Positions 10,799 to 20,000 of a stretch of 25,291 nucleotides of DNA are shown piece by piece. Each line of letters begins with the position of its first letter. The first letter of the stretch is position 1. The stretch comes from Sphaeroforma arctica JP610 (lineage: Eukaryota > Opisthokonta > Ichthyosporea > Ichthyophonida): the NCBI RefSeq assembly GCF_001186125.1, contig NW_014040544.1, positions 46,523-71,813 of the forward strand, written 5' to 3'. Position numbers and translations under genes: made by a program. The notes below the pieces were generated by a model. The model was not told where the DNA came from. It did no database searches and saw only the letters and a program-made list of their open reading frames with translations.

Positions 10799-13700
10799 AT
10801 GTATAGCAGACCGACTGGCGGGGTGGGCGAGGGTGGAGAAGATGTCCATCATCAGTATCCTTTAGAACACAACTCGTCCATAGAGCACTCATCATCTTTG
10901 CACCAAACCGCACCTTTACATCAGCCAGCACCTATACACCAGGCAGCACCGATGCACCAAACAGCGCCGTTGCACCAAACAGCGCATATGCACCAAACAG
11001 CACCTATGCGTCAGGAAGCGCCCGATCACCCATCTGAACCACTGGATGATGCGGAAACAGGTCACAATGGCACCCATAAAGAATGGATGTCGGATACACG
11101 AGAAGTATCTGTGCCTGCACAAAACGAAGGACAGTACCCAAATTATGATCATGGGGAACTCATGAAGTTCAACGTACCCGTGGGTCGTTCGAGCGATGAC
11201 GGCAACGCGAGTGGTGATAGTTATAGCCAAGCGGGTTGCACAGAGTTTAATTCCAGTATGCCAGAAAATATATCAGCACAAACGCCGATAGCACACATGA
11301 GTCCCAATGTAGGCGTCTTTGATGCACAACTAAGCCATAGTATGACCAGTCCAGGTGCAGCACGGACAGACGCGAACAACACTACGCCACAGTCAAATCC
11401 TACGCGACGCTACCCTACTGAGCATAAGATTTGGTTTGCAGAACTCAATCATGGGCCTGAGAGTGTAACAGACGAGAACATGGCGTCATACCTGAAATTG
11501 AGGTGGGATACGCTGAAGACCTTGTCTGGTTTCAAGACAGCCAAAGCTTTCATATACAACCTTTTGCTGGCCAATGGGAAGCTGGCGTACACAAAGAAGC
11601 ATTTTCACATGTATCCGTTGTATACGGAAGCTATTAAGACTATCACCGAATCACATGATTATCGTCACGCAAGCAAACCGATCCCGAGGAAAAAAGGGAG
11701 CACTGACGCCGCACCAAATGCACTGCTGGCGAATATAAACGAGCCGGGTGGTGTGATGGCTGCGATGGACGAGCAGTTGCACTGTAATTCTCCTAATGAC
11801 ACGGGTATATACACAGATCAGCAAACGGGTCAGACACAATATAAACGGCCAAGGGACGATAGAGAGTCGATGACTGACCAAGGCGACAGCACGGGAGGTG
11901 ATGTACGCGACGGTGAGGAGAGTGTCATAATACAGTATCCAGAGGTACACGCACACGCACATAAAGTAGCGAGGCTTACGCAGGCACCTGATGTACACGA
12001 CAGGGCACATGCTGCACGTGAGAGCTTTGATATTGCTGTGAATGGAGGTGTAGATACTATTGACTGTCAATTGGAAAGCCACGACGGTCAAGCGACTGTA
12101 CATGAGATGCAGGAGATGGTATCGGATAATCAAGTAGACCCCTCGCAACCTTCGCCTGTCGAGCAGATGCAGAATACCGAGCAGATGCAAAGTGCAGAGA
12201 CACGGCCGGTCGAGGAACAGAAGAGTACTGAACCCGCTGTATCGCAAGGGATGGTGCTAATGGATGGTTCTATGCACAACGTCACAGCTGAGCAACAGCA
12301 AGGACCTGTCGTGAAGTATCGTGGAGGCAAGGGAAAAGCAAATGTTGGTGCGGTGCCTGTAGGGTCGAAGCGATATGGAACTGAGCACAAGATTTGGTTT
12401 GAGGATTTGAAGCTAACACTTGATGACGCGAATGATGAGAATATAGCCATGTACATCAACAAGAGATGGGCTATGTTGAAGTCCAGAAGCGGCATCAAGA
12501 CAGCCAAGGCGTTTGTGTTTAATGTTATGATCGAAGCTGGCAAACCACCGTACCACAGAGTCAATTGTCACCTGTATCCGAAGTACAAGTTGGCTCTGGA
12601 TACAATCGAGGCTGCTCCGGAGTACAAGAATGGGTATAAAAAGGAAAGTGGTAACGTACCCAACCCTGCTCCCTCTTATGAGTATGCTTACGCAGAAGTA
12701 GGGCCAGCAGACGTGCAGGTACAGGAATATGCGCAAATAGCATATCCCAACTCCGAGCTCAATAATTCCGGACAGCCGCAACTGGATGGTTCTGAACAAA
12801 CAAACATGAATGCAACCGCACAATCACACACTGATGAAGGCTCAGGACAGACTCAAGACGGAACCCCAGCACACCCACCACTAAGTAGTTCGACCCACCC
12901 ACCCCTAAGCAACCCATCACCGCCACACATGAGTTCATCTGCACACCCACAATCAGTACCTGCCGGGAATGCAGTCTCACAGGACACGGCAGTGAACGAG
13001 AATCAGCAAAATTTGGCGCTTGCGGCTCCCCCACCACATGAGCCAAGTACAGCCACGGGCCCGCACTCGCCCACGACCACTGTTATGAATACAATCGTGT
13101 CGTCTCCACCCCAAGCGCAACTACATCACGTGCAACCACAGACCACGGATCAGAATCAAAACCCAGTAGCTCCTGTGGCCACCGCAGTTGCGAGCAATGA
13201 GCCGAACGTGAATGCAGACTGGTCGCGACGGTACATGACCGAGTGTAAGATTTGGTTCGAAGAGCTGAAGTGGGGCGCGGATAGTATCACGGATGAGAAG
13301 ATTGCATACTTCATACAAGAACGTTTCAATACCTTGAACGGCACGCAATTGGAACCGGCGAAAGCCTTCGTCTATAATATATTGGTAGAAAATGGAAAAC
13401 CACCATACATCGAGGCCAATTTTGGCTTGTATCCTGTGTATACACGTGCCCTGGCTAAAATAGCTCAATTTGCCGAGAAACAATCAGCTGTCGTGCCCGT
13501 ACAACCGATGTATGGGGTCGGCGTACCTCCACACATGCACCCACACACCATACCAGTAGAGCCGGCAGCAAATACTGAGTACATGCAATATGCTCAGTAC
13601 TACCCACCATCCAGCGCGGCGACATTGCCACTTACTCATGGTATGCATGTCAATAACACGCAGGCCATATCTCTGACTGCCCAAGGGTCGACTACTAGTG

Positions 13701-14611
13701 GTTTTGAGGCGAAGAATGATTCGAGCGTGGGTGGTGCGAAAGGGGAAGGAAGCGCCATTGAGAAGGGTGGCAGGAAGAAAAAGGCACGCATGCCTCCGTT
13801 GAAGGGGGCCAGGAAATACCGAACGGAGTACAAATTGTGGCACGAAGAAATGAAGTGGACCGCGGCCGATTTAGATGACGAGCACATGGCCAAGTATATC
13901 AATATACGATGGGAAACACTCAAGACTGCGAGCGGGATCAAAACCTCTAAGGCCTTTCTGCATAATATGTTGATGGAGAACTCGAAGCTGCCGTATCATA
14001 AGGGGTATTATCACCTTTACCCCTTGTATAGGACGGCTATAGAGAAGATCACAAAGGCTCTGGAAACGCAACCTGTGTCGTTTACACCTGAGGATGTAAT
14101 GGTGATGCTGCGTAATTTGTATGAGCTTTACAACGGGAACAGTGATGCCCAGGCCCTCCGCCTGGCTGTTTTAATAGTGTTATGTGTCAAGTTGGAGTTG
14201 AAAGTGGAGGATCTGCCACACTTAAGGAGCAACCATGTGGTGCCTAAGATTAACAGCATGACTAAGCGGCTAGAGTTGCACGTCTCCTTGCCTGACCAAA
14301 TACTTCAATCTCGAATCAAGGACGGGTCAGGCCAGCAGAGTTTACTCATAGCGGCATGTTCGTGTGTAGGGGAACTGATTCAGAATATGGATTGCCCTGC
14401 GCACATACTCGAGAACTATTGGAAACGTATCCCAGAGAACAACAGCGAGCGTATGTTCTTGAGGAGTGTGAACGACAAGGCTAAGCGCTTCATAACCATC
14501 CCCATGGGTAAAAAGGTGCTTTTTGCCGCTGCTGGGGTGTGTAATAGTATGCTGGCGAAGCCGTACCCTAGTAATTCAGTGAACAACCACAGTTTCCGCA
14601 GTATCACTTGA
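10799..14611 (+). CDS. Four-module protein with degenerate Crypton-type tyrosine-recombinase domain
   Basis: This single 1270-codon exon runs from ATG 10799 to TGA 14609-14611, in contrast to its intron-rich neighbours. Order: acidic and His-rich start; an H-Q-T/A-A-P hexapeptide array (about residues 34-77); then four copies of one module at about 203-285, 524-606, 810-892 and 1005-1089. Each copy has the pattern (R/K)-(R/K)-Y-x-T-E-x-K-(I/L)-W, KTAKAF-like, GKxPY-like and YPxY. Q/N/P/S-rich linkers separate them, and a basic patch (GRKKKARMPP) precedes copy 4. Residues about 1090-1270 match the layout of Crypton/DUF3504 tyrosine recombinases: an LTPEE-like start (SFTPEDVMVMLRNL), helix LRLAVLIVLCVKLEL, CPAHILENYWKRIP (Cys1199), FLRS, PMGKKVL and NNHSFR (His1264, Arg1267). 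The first catalytic Arg appears replaced (KLEL at 1131-1134), and the protein ends three residues after HSFR, before the usual GH and Tyr. Inference: a domesticated, catalytically dead DNA-binding protein. Confidence 0.85.
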   Translation: MYSRPTGGVGEGGEDVHHQYPLEHNSSIEHSSSLHQTAPLHQPAPIHQAAPMHQTAPLHQTAHMHQTAPMRQEAPDHPSEPLDDAETGHNGTHKEWMSDTREVSVPAQNEGQYPNYDHGELMKFNVPVGRSSDDGNASGDSYSQAGCTEFNSSMPENISAQTPIAHMSPNVGVFDAQLSHSMTSPGAARTDANNTTPQSNPTRRYPTEHKIWFAELNHGPESVTDENMASYLKLRWDTLKTLSGFKTAKAFIYNLLLANGKLAYTKKHFHMYPLYTEAIKTITESHDYRHASKPIPRKKGSTDAAPNALLANINEPGGVMAAMDEQLHCNSPNDTGIYTDQQTGQTQYKRPRDDRESMTDQGDSTGGDVRDGEESVIIQYPEVHAHAHKVARLTQAPDVHDRAHAARESFDIAVNGGVDTIDCQLESHDGQATVHEMQEMVSDNQVDPSQPSPVEQMQNTEQMQSAETRPVEEQKSTEPAVSQGMVLMDGSMHNVTAEQQQGPVVKYRGGKGKANVGAVPVGSKRYGTEHKIWFEDLKLTLDDANDENIAMYINKRWAMLKSRSGIKTAKAFVFNVMIEAGKPPYHRVNCHLYPKYKLALDTIEAAPEYKNGYKKESGNVPNPAPSYEYAYAEVGPADVQVQEYAQIAYPNSELNNSGQPQLDGSEQTNMNATAQSHTDEGSGQTQDGTPAHPPLSSSTHPPLSNPSPPHMSSSAHPQSVPAGNAVSQDTAVNENQQNLALAAPPPHEPSTATGPHSPTTTVMNTIVSSPPQAQLHHVQPQTTDQNQNPVAPVATAVASNEPNVNADWSRRYMTECKIWFEELKWGADSITDEKIAYFIQERFNTLNGTQLEPAKAFVYNILVENGKPPYIEANFGLYPVYTRALAKIAQFAEKQSAVVPVQPMYGVGVPPHMHPHTIPVEPAANTEYMQYAQYYPPSSAATLPLTHGMHVNNTQAISLTAQGSTTSGFEAKNDSSVGGAKGEGSAIEKGGRKKKARMPPLKGARKYRTEYKLWHEEMKWTAADLDDEHMAKYINIRWETLKTASGIKTSKAFLHNMLMENSKLPYHKGYYHLYPLYRTAIEKITKALETQPVSFTPEDVMVMLRNLYELYNGNSDAQALRLAVLIVLCVKLELKVEDLPHLRSNHVVPKINSMTKRLELHVSLPDQILQSRIKDGSGQQSLLIAACSCVGELIQNMDCPAHILENYWKRIPENNSERMFLRSVNDKAKRFITIPMGKKVLFAAAGVCNSMLAKPYPSNSVNNHSFRSIT
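10895..11026 (+). repeat. 18-bp coding minisatellite (HQTAPL/M repeats)
   Basis: Roughly seven imperfect copies of an 18-bp unit like caccaaacagcacctatg encode HQ(T/P/A)A(P/H)(L/I/M) repeats near the N-terminus of the large protein. Copies differ by a few bases; the last ones degenerate to RQEAPD. The period is a multiple of three, so copy-number change keeps the frame. Confidence 0.9.
11405..11652 (+). other. Module copy 1 of the large protein
   Basis: Residues about 203-285. Conserved landmarks are RRYPTEHKIWFAEL, DENMASYLKLRW, KTAKAFIYNLL, GKLAY and HMYPLYTEAIKTI. The module looks all-helical, with three to four helices. The basic PRKKGS follows it. Confidence 0.85.
12368..12622 (+). other. 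Module copy 2 of the large protein
   Basis: Residues about 524-606. Landmarks are KRYGTEHKIWFEDL, DENIAMYINKRW, IKTAKAFVFNVM, GKPPY and HLYPKYKLAL. It is preceded by a short basic and Gly-rich stretch (KYRGGKGKA). Confidence 0.85.
13226..13470 (+). other. Module copy 3 of the large protein
   Basis: Residues about 810-892. Landmarks are RRYMTECKIWFEEL, DEKIAYFIQERF, PAKAFVYNIL, GKPPY and LYPVYTRALAKI. It is the most diverged copy: the SG-K-T lead-in of the central helix is altered. Confidence 0.83.
13811..14065 (+). other. Module copy 4 of the large protein, adjoining the recombinase-like region
   Basis: Residues about 1005-1089. Landmarks are RKYRTEYKLWHEEM,DEHMAKYINIRW, KTSKAFLHNML, KLPYHK and HLYPLYRTAIEKI. 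It abuts the recombinase-like region with almost no linker. That is where the helical core-binding domain sits in tyrosine recombinases, so the module may be a multiplied core-binding domain (inference). Confidence 0.83.
14066..14608 (+). other. Degenerate Crypton/DUF3504-like tyrosine-recombinase catalytic region
   Basis: Residues about 1090-1270. The family signature order is visible: hydrophobic helix plus acidic turn (LELKVEDLPHLR), CP...Y...P...FLR, P-(I/L/M)-GK-x-x-L, then NHS-x-R. The position of catalytic Arg I seems to be Glu1133. The later GH and the nucleophilic Tyr are absent because the frame ends at HSFRSIT. DNA-strand exchange is therefore not expected from this product as read. 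Confidence 0.7.
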
Positions 14612-15082
14612 AGTCAGCGATTTGCCAATAAGTTGATTATGGACTAGTTCAAAAACCTTCTACAAACTGAGCAGCAGCAGTTTCTCACTACACATGGATA
14701 TGCGAAATACTAATAAGGTACAAGCGTTGCAATAATCTGGTGCATTGAATAGATTCAGTAAAAACTCTCGCATCATTGTATTGCTTCCCTTGTACATGGT
14801 ATTTTTGTGAGTTGCCTATGATTACTGACTCCTCAATTGATCTATGCGTGTGTAATAGTATGTCTTGGCCATAGTTTGATGGTGCTACCGATCACAATAA
14901 TATTTAACGAAATATGCAGGATCTCACTCACCCTGAGCAAAGATCCTCACCGATCTGCTCATGTCTACACCTGCAAAGTTAGGTCGTCACTTATGTGTAA
15001 TTGACCACTACTGTAGACCCCTTGTGGATATACAATGTATAGCAGCAGTTTGGAGCCGAATAATAGCTAGTTTGTAAACGAT
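14612..15082. other. 3' flank of the large gene, no gene seen
   Basis: AT-rich DNA with no supported exon. The 15-mer gtgtgtaatagtatg, which is also inside the large gene at about 14535, recurs near 14849; I give it no meaning. I did not find the remainder of a tracer recombinase domain here. Confidence 0.5.
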
Positions 15083-15313
15083 TCAGCTACGGCATGAATT
15101 GTGATCACGTATACAATGCAAAAGTTCCCAACTTGTTAATAATGTACAACTAATCCCTGTGAAGAAAGAAAGGCGCTCAAAATCAGTTGAACCGGCGACT
15201 ATGTCCCTGTACTGCGTGCCGTTACGACGGCATGTAGAGCACATACCATATTCTAGCGATCTCGGTACTCTTATAATTGCTCTAGAGGGAGCGTGTAGAG
15301 TATTCATACCCAT
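15083..15313 (-). CDS. Possible small two-exon gene (about 46 aa)
   Basis: The minus-strand exon 15313-15247 starts at ATG, encodes MGMNTLHAPSRAIIRVPRSL plus two residues and ends at a GTATGT donor in phase 1. An excellent acceptor (ctttctttcttcacag) leads into exon 15156-15083, which continues in phase and stops at TGA. The product would be about 46 aa with no recognised domain. It may be only the 5' part of a transcript, or a chance pairing of good splice sites. The whole span is also nearly open without splicing. Confidence 0.3.
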   Translation of the reverse strand: MGMNTLHAPSRAIIRVPRSLEYGMCSTCRRNGTQYRDIVAGSTDFERLSFFTGISCTLLTSWELLHCIRDHNSCRS

Positions 15314-16410
15314 GTTGCCAGTTCGATAGCCATGTTGTAACTCATAATAGCAGCGCGATGCGTTTGTGTGTCAATGCATCCTGAGGGTTGCCAAAGTACG
15401 CAGTTTATGGTTTCTCAAAGCCTCCTGAAATAGACCAGTTTTCTATTTGTACAGAATCCCTAGAACCCTAATAAAAAGAAAAGCCGGTTGGTGTAGTGTA
15501 CAATTTTTTTAGAAAATTCTGGCGGGGTTTTGCGACTTGGAGTTCCGAGTGCCAGCAGCCTGGGGCCCTGTGCTGTCGACAGCCCGAGGCCGACAGCGCC
15601 GACCCGTTGCCATTTCGTTTGCTGTAATAATAATCCAGTGTTGGTCTCTCACTGAGACAGTGAGAGTAGTATGACAAACTTCAATACGTTTTGTGTTTGA
15701 ACGTAAAATCATTATATATATTTACGCATACAATACACGCTTAGATCATTAAGGCCCATAATTTTCAATACAGGGTGCTTACTTCGAGCCCTGAGGTTCA
15801 AAATATTTAGAGTTGTCCCCTAATGTGCCAATTCGGTTTGCACAATAGGTACGTCCTTTCCGGTCGTTGACCTTTATAAATATTCTACTGTTCACAAATC
15901 GAATAAATAAGCGTTTACGTTAACCTTTAATTGGGACCCCGATAACGGATTGAGGTAAGCTGATCAAAAGACGGATAATATAAGTACGCTATTGAAATTT
16001 GTGTTCGTTGCTTTGACGTATTCAATACACGAGAGTGTAGGCACAGCTGGATCGGTGACGATTCTGATATGACTAACGAGGCGCCACATACACAGTATAC
16101 GTATAATTAATTGCTGGGCATGGGCGGATGCTAAATCATAGATATGAGGGGGTCGATGTAAATACATATCAGGCAACTTACAGGCAGCTAGATCCGATTA
16201 GCTACTGCATTCTGTTCTCGTCGGAACAGTGGAGTCACTATTTTTGAAGCACAAGCCATAGAAAAATTCAGCTTTCTATTACAAACATCTTATAGGACCA
16301 TTCCAAGGCTCGTATACGAAAGAGATATCCAGATATGACGCATCGAAGATATAGCTCGAGGTAGGTACCTGGTGAACGGTTTGAGACTATTAGTATTTGA
16401 CCTCGTTCTT
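15314..16410. other. Spacer with a GC-rich patch and a hairpin
   Basis: Positions about 15520-15630 are clearly richer in GC than their surroundings and are open on both strands. On the plus strand, acceptor tttttttag is followed by a frame reading FWRGFATWSSECQQPG that ends at TAA. On the minus strand, an ATG starts MATGRRCRPRAVDSTGPQ and ends at TAA. Neither is supported by neighbours. Positions 15646-15666 form a perfect hairpin. From 15700 to 16410 I see nothing I can support. Confidence 0.4.
15646..15666. repeat. Perfect short inverted repeat (9-bp stem, 3-nt loop)
   Basis: ctctcactg, then aga, then cagtgagag. It sits at the edge of the GC-rich patch. There is no T-run, so nothing ties it to termination. 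Confidence 0.85.
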
Positions 16411-16900
16411 ATGGTGTATTCCAAGCAATGATTTACGTTGCAGGTGTCTATATAGGTGCGAAAATATCGTAGTGGCATGCGCAAGTGTTCGATCTGTGTT
16501 CGTGAATGTCGTGATCGTGAAGCGTATGTGGTTATGCGTATACCTCAGTGTTTAGCGCGTGGGCATATGTGTAAGGTGTGTGTGTGTTTGTATAGATATG
16601 CGTGTTTGTCTTTGTAGGTGCATATCTTCTAAGACTGGTTATTTTTATCTTTGTTGCTACGATGTATTCCAAGCTATGAGTTGCAGGTGTTTATAGTGAT
16701 ACGTGAATCCCGTAGCGGCACTGCGCAAGCGTTCGATCTGTGTTCGAAGACGTGAATGTATTCGTAATTATGAAGGCTTATCTGTTAATCTGTACAAGTG
16801 TTTGGGCACGCGTGTGTATGTGTATATGTGTGTTTGCATGTGTAGATTCATGCGCATTTGTATAACTAAGTGTAATTATGTTTGTATGCTCAGATGGAGT
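16411..16900. repeat. Diverged tandem duplication of about 245 bp, GT-rich second half
   Basis: tgtattccaag at 16415 and 16663, and gcgcaag(t/c)gttcgatctgtg at 16479 and 16723, place two copies 244-248 bp apart in the same order. Each copy ends in a TG/TATG-rich stretch. The copies differ by many substitutions and small indels. The block lies directly upstream of the RAD51AP1-like gene and may overlap its 5' exon or promoter. Confidence 0.8.
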
Positions 16901-17060
16901 TGAATACATATGGGTAGGCGTATTACATATCGTGTGCATGTATGTATGCGTATTCGAACGTGCTATTCACATAGAACGATATAAGTTTCAGGTTGCAGCC
17001 TATCGTGTTCCATATCAGATTCCACGGGAGTGGTGACCACAAAGCGCGTTTTGCGCATTC

Positions 17061-20000
17061 ATGCGTTTTGCGCCGCTAACAAGCTCGTTCTTTACTGTCG
17101 ATAGGCCTGGGACAAATGTCAAGTACGCGGATAGCGACGATGACACTCCGCCCGGATCTTCTCGCATGGCATCCATGTCAAAAAACTGCTCCGATACGTC
17201 CATAGATGGGTATGTGAAGAATTTCTAACTAAGTTTATATCTCACTTTCAACTATTTTGTAGCAATTATGAAGAATCAGATTTTGTACGCACAGTCGTGG
17301 TCTGTGATGTTTTGCGACGCCATGTTTGGTCCTCATAGTGGGCTCCAATTATGATCACTGGCGCACGTGCTAAGCTGCAGTGTGTCCTCGTCTGTCTACC
17401 GATCTATCTGCACTTGGGTAGATCAAGTTGTAGCGCGTGAGTAGTGCGTATGATTGGGAGGAGATTATGAATTACAAATCGTGATCGACCTAGGTTAGCT
17501 TAACCCCACCACGCACTCAGCTGCTATTTGGTGTTGTTTGCAGGCGGATGCAACGCAGGAGAGCACTTGAAGAGGCTGAAGAACGTCAACTGCAGGAGGC
17601 CTTGCGATTATCAGCTATGGACCAGCCGAATAGTCTGGCAAATGGTGAGAGATCTATTCACTTCAGATCAAAGCTATGCATTGTGTTCTGCTCAGGCGAA
17701 TTGTATGTACTCTAGCTAGCCGCGCTGTATTCGTAAATTATGGTACCGGAATGTCAGGTAATAGTAACTTGTGCATAGGCTGTGTGGATAAATTTCTATT
17801 TACCGATGAGTGTTTTAGTCCAGCACCATGAGGAGTCACCCTCCCCTCTGTACACGCTGGGTCGCAACGGTGGCAATCAGTGCGGCTGCATCGTGCTATT
17901 AAGAACCGTACTATGGTATAGGCGTGTTGTCTTGTCACATTCAATACAACGGCATTGTCAATGCAACAGGCGATGCAACCAAAGACGGCGATATCGGAAA
18001 AGTGTCTCGCGAGAACGCACCGCCGGCGTGTGATGCGAATCACAAACAGCCAGCGCCGAGACGGGAATCGCTGAGTCTGAAGAGGAATATGTCTAATGAG
18101 GTATGTGAGTATGGAAATATACACCAGCAGAACACAGTACACTTACTATATGGAATGTAGTGCTGTGTTGTGCATGAGCTGCGTAACATACGTAACCGGC
18201 CCTCTTAGCGAATACCAGTTAGTACCAGACACTCAAGGTATGGATGCCCACATCGCATATTGCCGCGATACTGGCTGCTTAAACAGTATCGTTAATCATC
18301 CGCCGCAACTTTGAGTTGCCGCTTTGTCCTGTGCATGCTGTTTCCGTATCGGCTTTCAAGTTTCACAGTGTGTATCCAATTTATCTGGGAACCAGATTTC
18401 TGTGTGATATAACACTGCGCAGTCTGAGCAGGTAATTCGAATGTATTGGTAAAGTCTTTACCTCCAAATGAATTTACGTTCTGCACAGCCACGCACGACT
18501 CACTGGATTCACAACTTACCAGGTGTTTTATAAACCTTTGCTTACCAATTTGCAAGTATATGTCTGATATTGCGCATCGATGGTGGTCTTGTCCAGTCAG
18601 AGGTTGCAAGTAGTTGTGTCAGCTGTGGACTGTCGCTAATCAGTCTCAAGCGATCATACTCTGGCAGTAACTAGGTGGCGTATTTTGGTTTATTTGTGCT
18701 TCAATTCGAGCGGGTTACACGCTCTCATTCACCAGTCTGCTCCGCATCGAACCAGCACACCATCATTAAGGGCTCAAAGCAATCCCAATCTTCTGGAGAT
18801 ACACCTGCGTCGTTGCCCGTAAGACGCTTAACCATTATCGGACCACTACCCCCAGATGAAGATACTTCGGGTATGCTCATTGTGCATAAAAAATTATATG
18901 AAAAAGTGTGTAGAAAAATTTATTGAAAGGTGTGGCATGGTTATATGTACCATTCTGGTTGCGATAATTAAAATGCTAGACGTCCTCTAATTTCGTCAGA
19001 GATATGCATTCGTCATGTGTTGTAGTGCTGGGGTTACATGCTAGGTTTCTAGCTATTTATGTTCGGGATCATTTTGGCCTCGCCCGATATCAGTATCGTG
19101 ATTTTATGGCACGTGATTTAATGGCTGTTTTGACGAAAATCCGATACAGGTAGAAAAAGCACAGCAAACGCTAGTCTCACCAAAAAGGTCCAGCCACAGC
19201 AACACAGTGCAAAGAAAGCAGGCGCTTCCGGTGCCAAATCGGCGGTCGTACAGTCAGAGGCACACAGCAGCACTAAGCGAAGTAAGTTTTCTGATCTGCT
19301 TGTACACATTGTATGTCCATTTAGCTCTTACTTGACTTGACTAGTTTTGACAACACAGCTGCGTAGTAGTTGTGTCGTATAACTGGACTTCAAGTTTTTG
19401 TGCTTCTTAAAAGCGTGTGCATCGCGTAATAATTCGGTTTACTTGTACTCGCATACTAAGCACTTCGATTGATTCGTTGATATGGCCTTTGTGTAAATAT
19501 CCTGTACAATATAGATATTTTTCAAGACTTCCACAGGAACTGTTGGGCTTCACGAGTTGTTTAGTAATTGCTAAGCATCCTGTTTTCTTGTACCTTGTTC
19601 ATATTCTAAAGTTAACTACCGGAGGGCTACACACACAAAAATGATGCCGCAATCGTCTTGTTTACAGATGTATTTTGATACTGCACGGTTGCTTAATGTA
19701 GATTAACTGTTAGTTCAAAATATAAATGTGTACGCACATACAATACATTGCGCTACATGAAACTAATGCTGGCTCTTTGTGTTTAGGCAGTGTATGTTTG
19801 TCAGAATGAGTATACTCACGGGCTTAGATTCATAGAGCACGGTTTTCACGTCAATCGATGGTTGTGTGCTTCGTGCTCATTACTGTTGTATTGCCAAATG
19901 CCACCACTAGTCACAGACATGCCAATCTGTATGCACCATGCATATGTGGATAGTGTCTACGTGCTGTATTTTTAAAATATTAGCTACAATGAAATAAATA

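Noticed and set aside
11651-12247. Minus-strand open frame of 198 codons, and other antisense frames to 14607
   Set aside because: These are mirror frames of the large plus-strand gene, with no domains and the Cys/His/Leu-rich composition typical of antisense shadows.
15930-16135. Two minus-strand exons joining into an open frame
   Set aside because: The intron between them would be only 19 nt, too short to splice.
16560-16900. GT-rich tract as telomere-like repeat
   Set aside because: There is no regular short unit; it is the diverged tail of the 245-bp duplication.
18292-18609. Minus-strand open frame of 105 codons
   Set aside because: It lies inside an intron of the RAD51AP1 homologue on the opposite strand, with no splice partners or recognisable motif.
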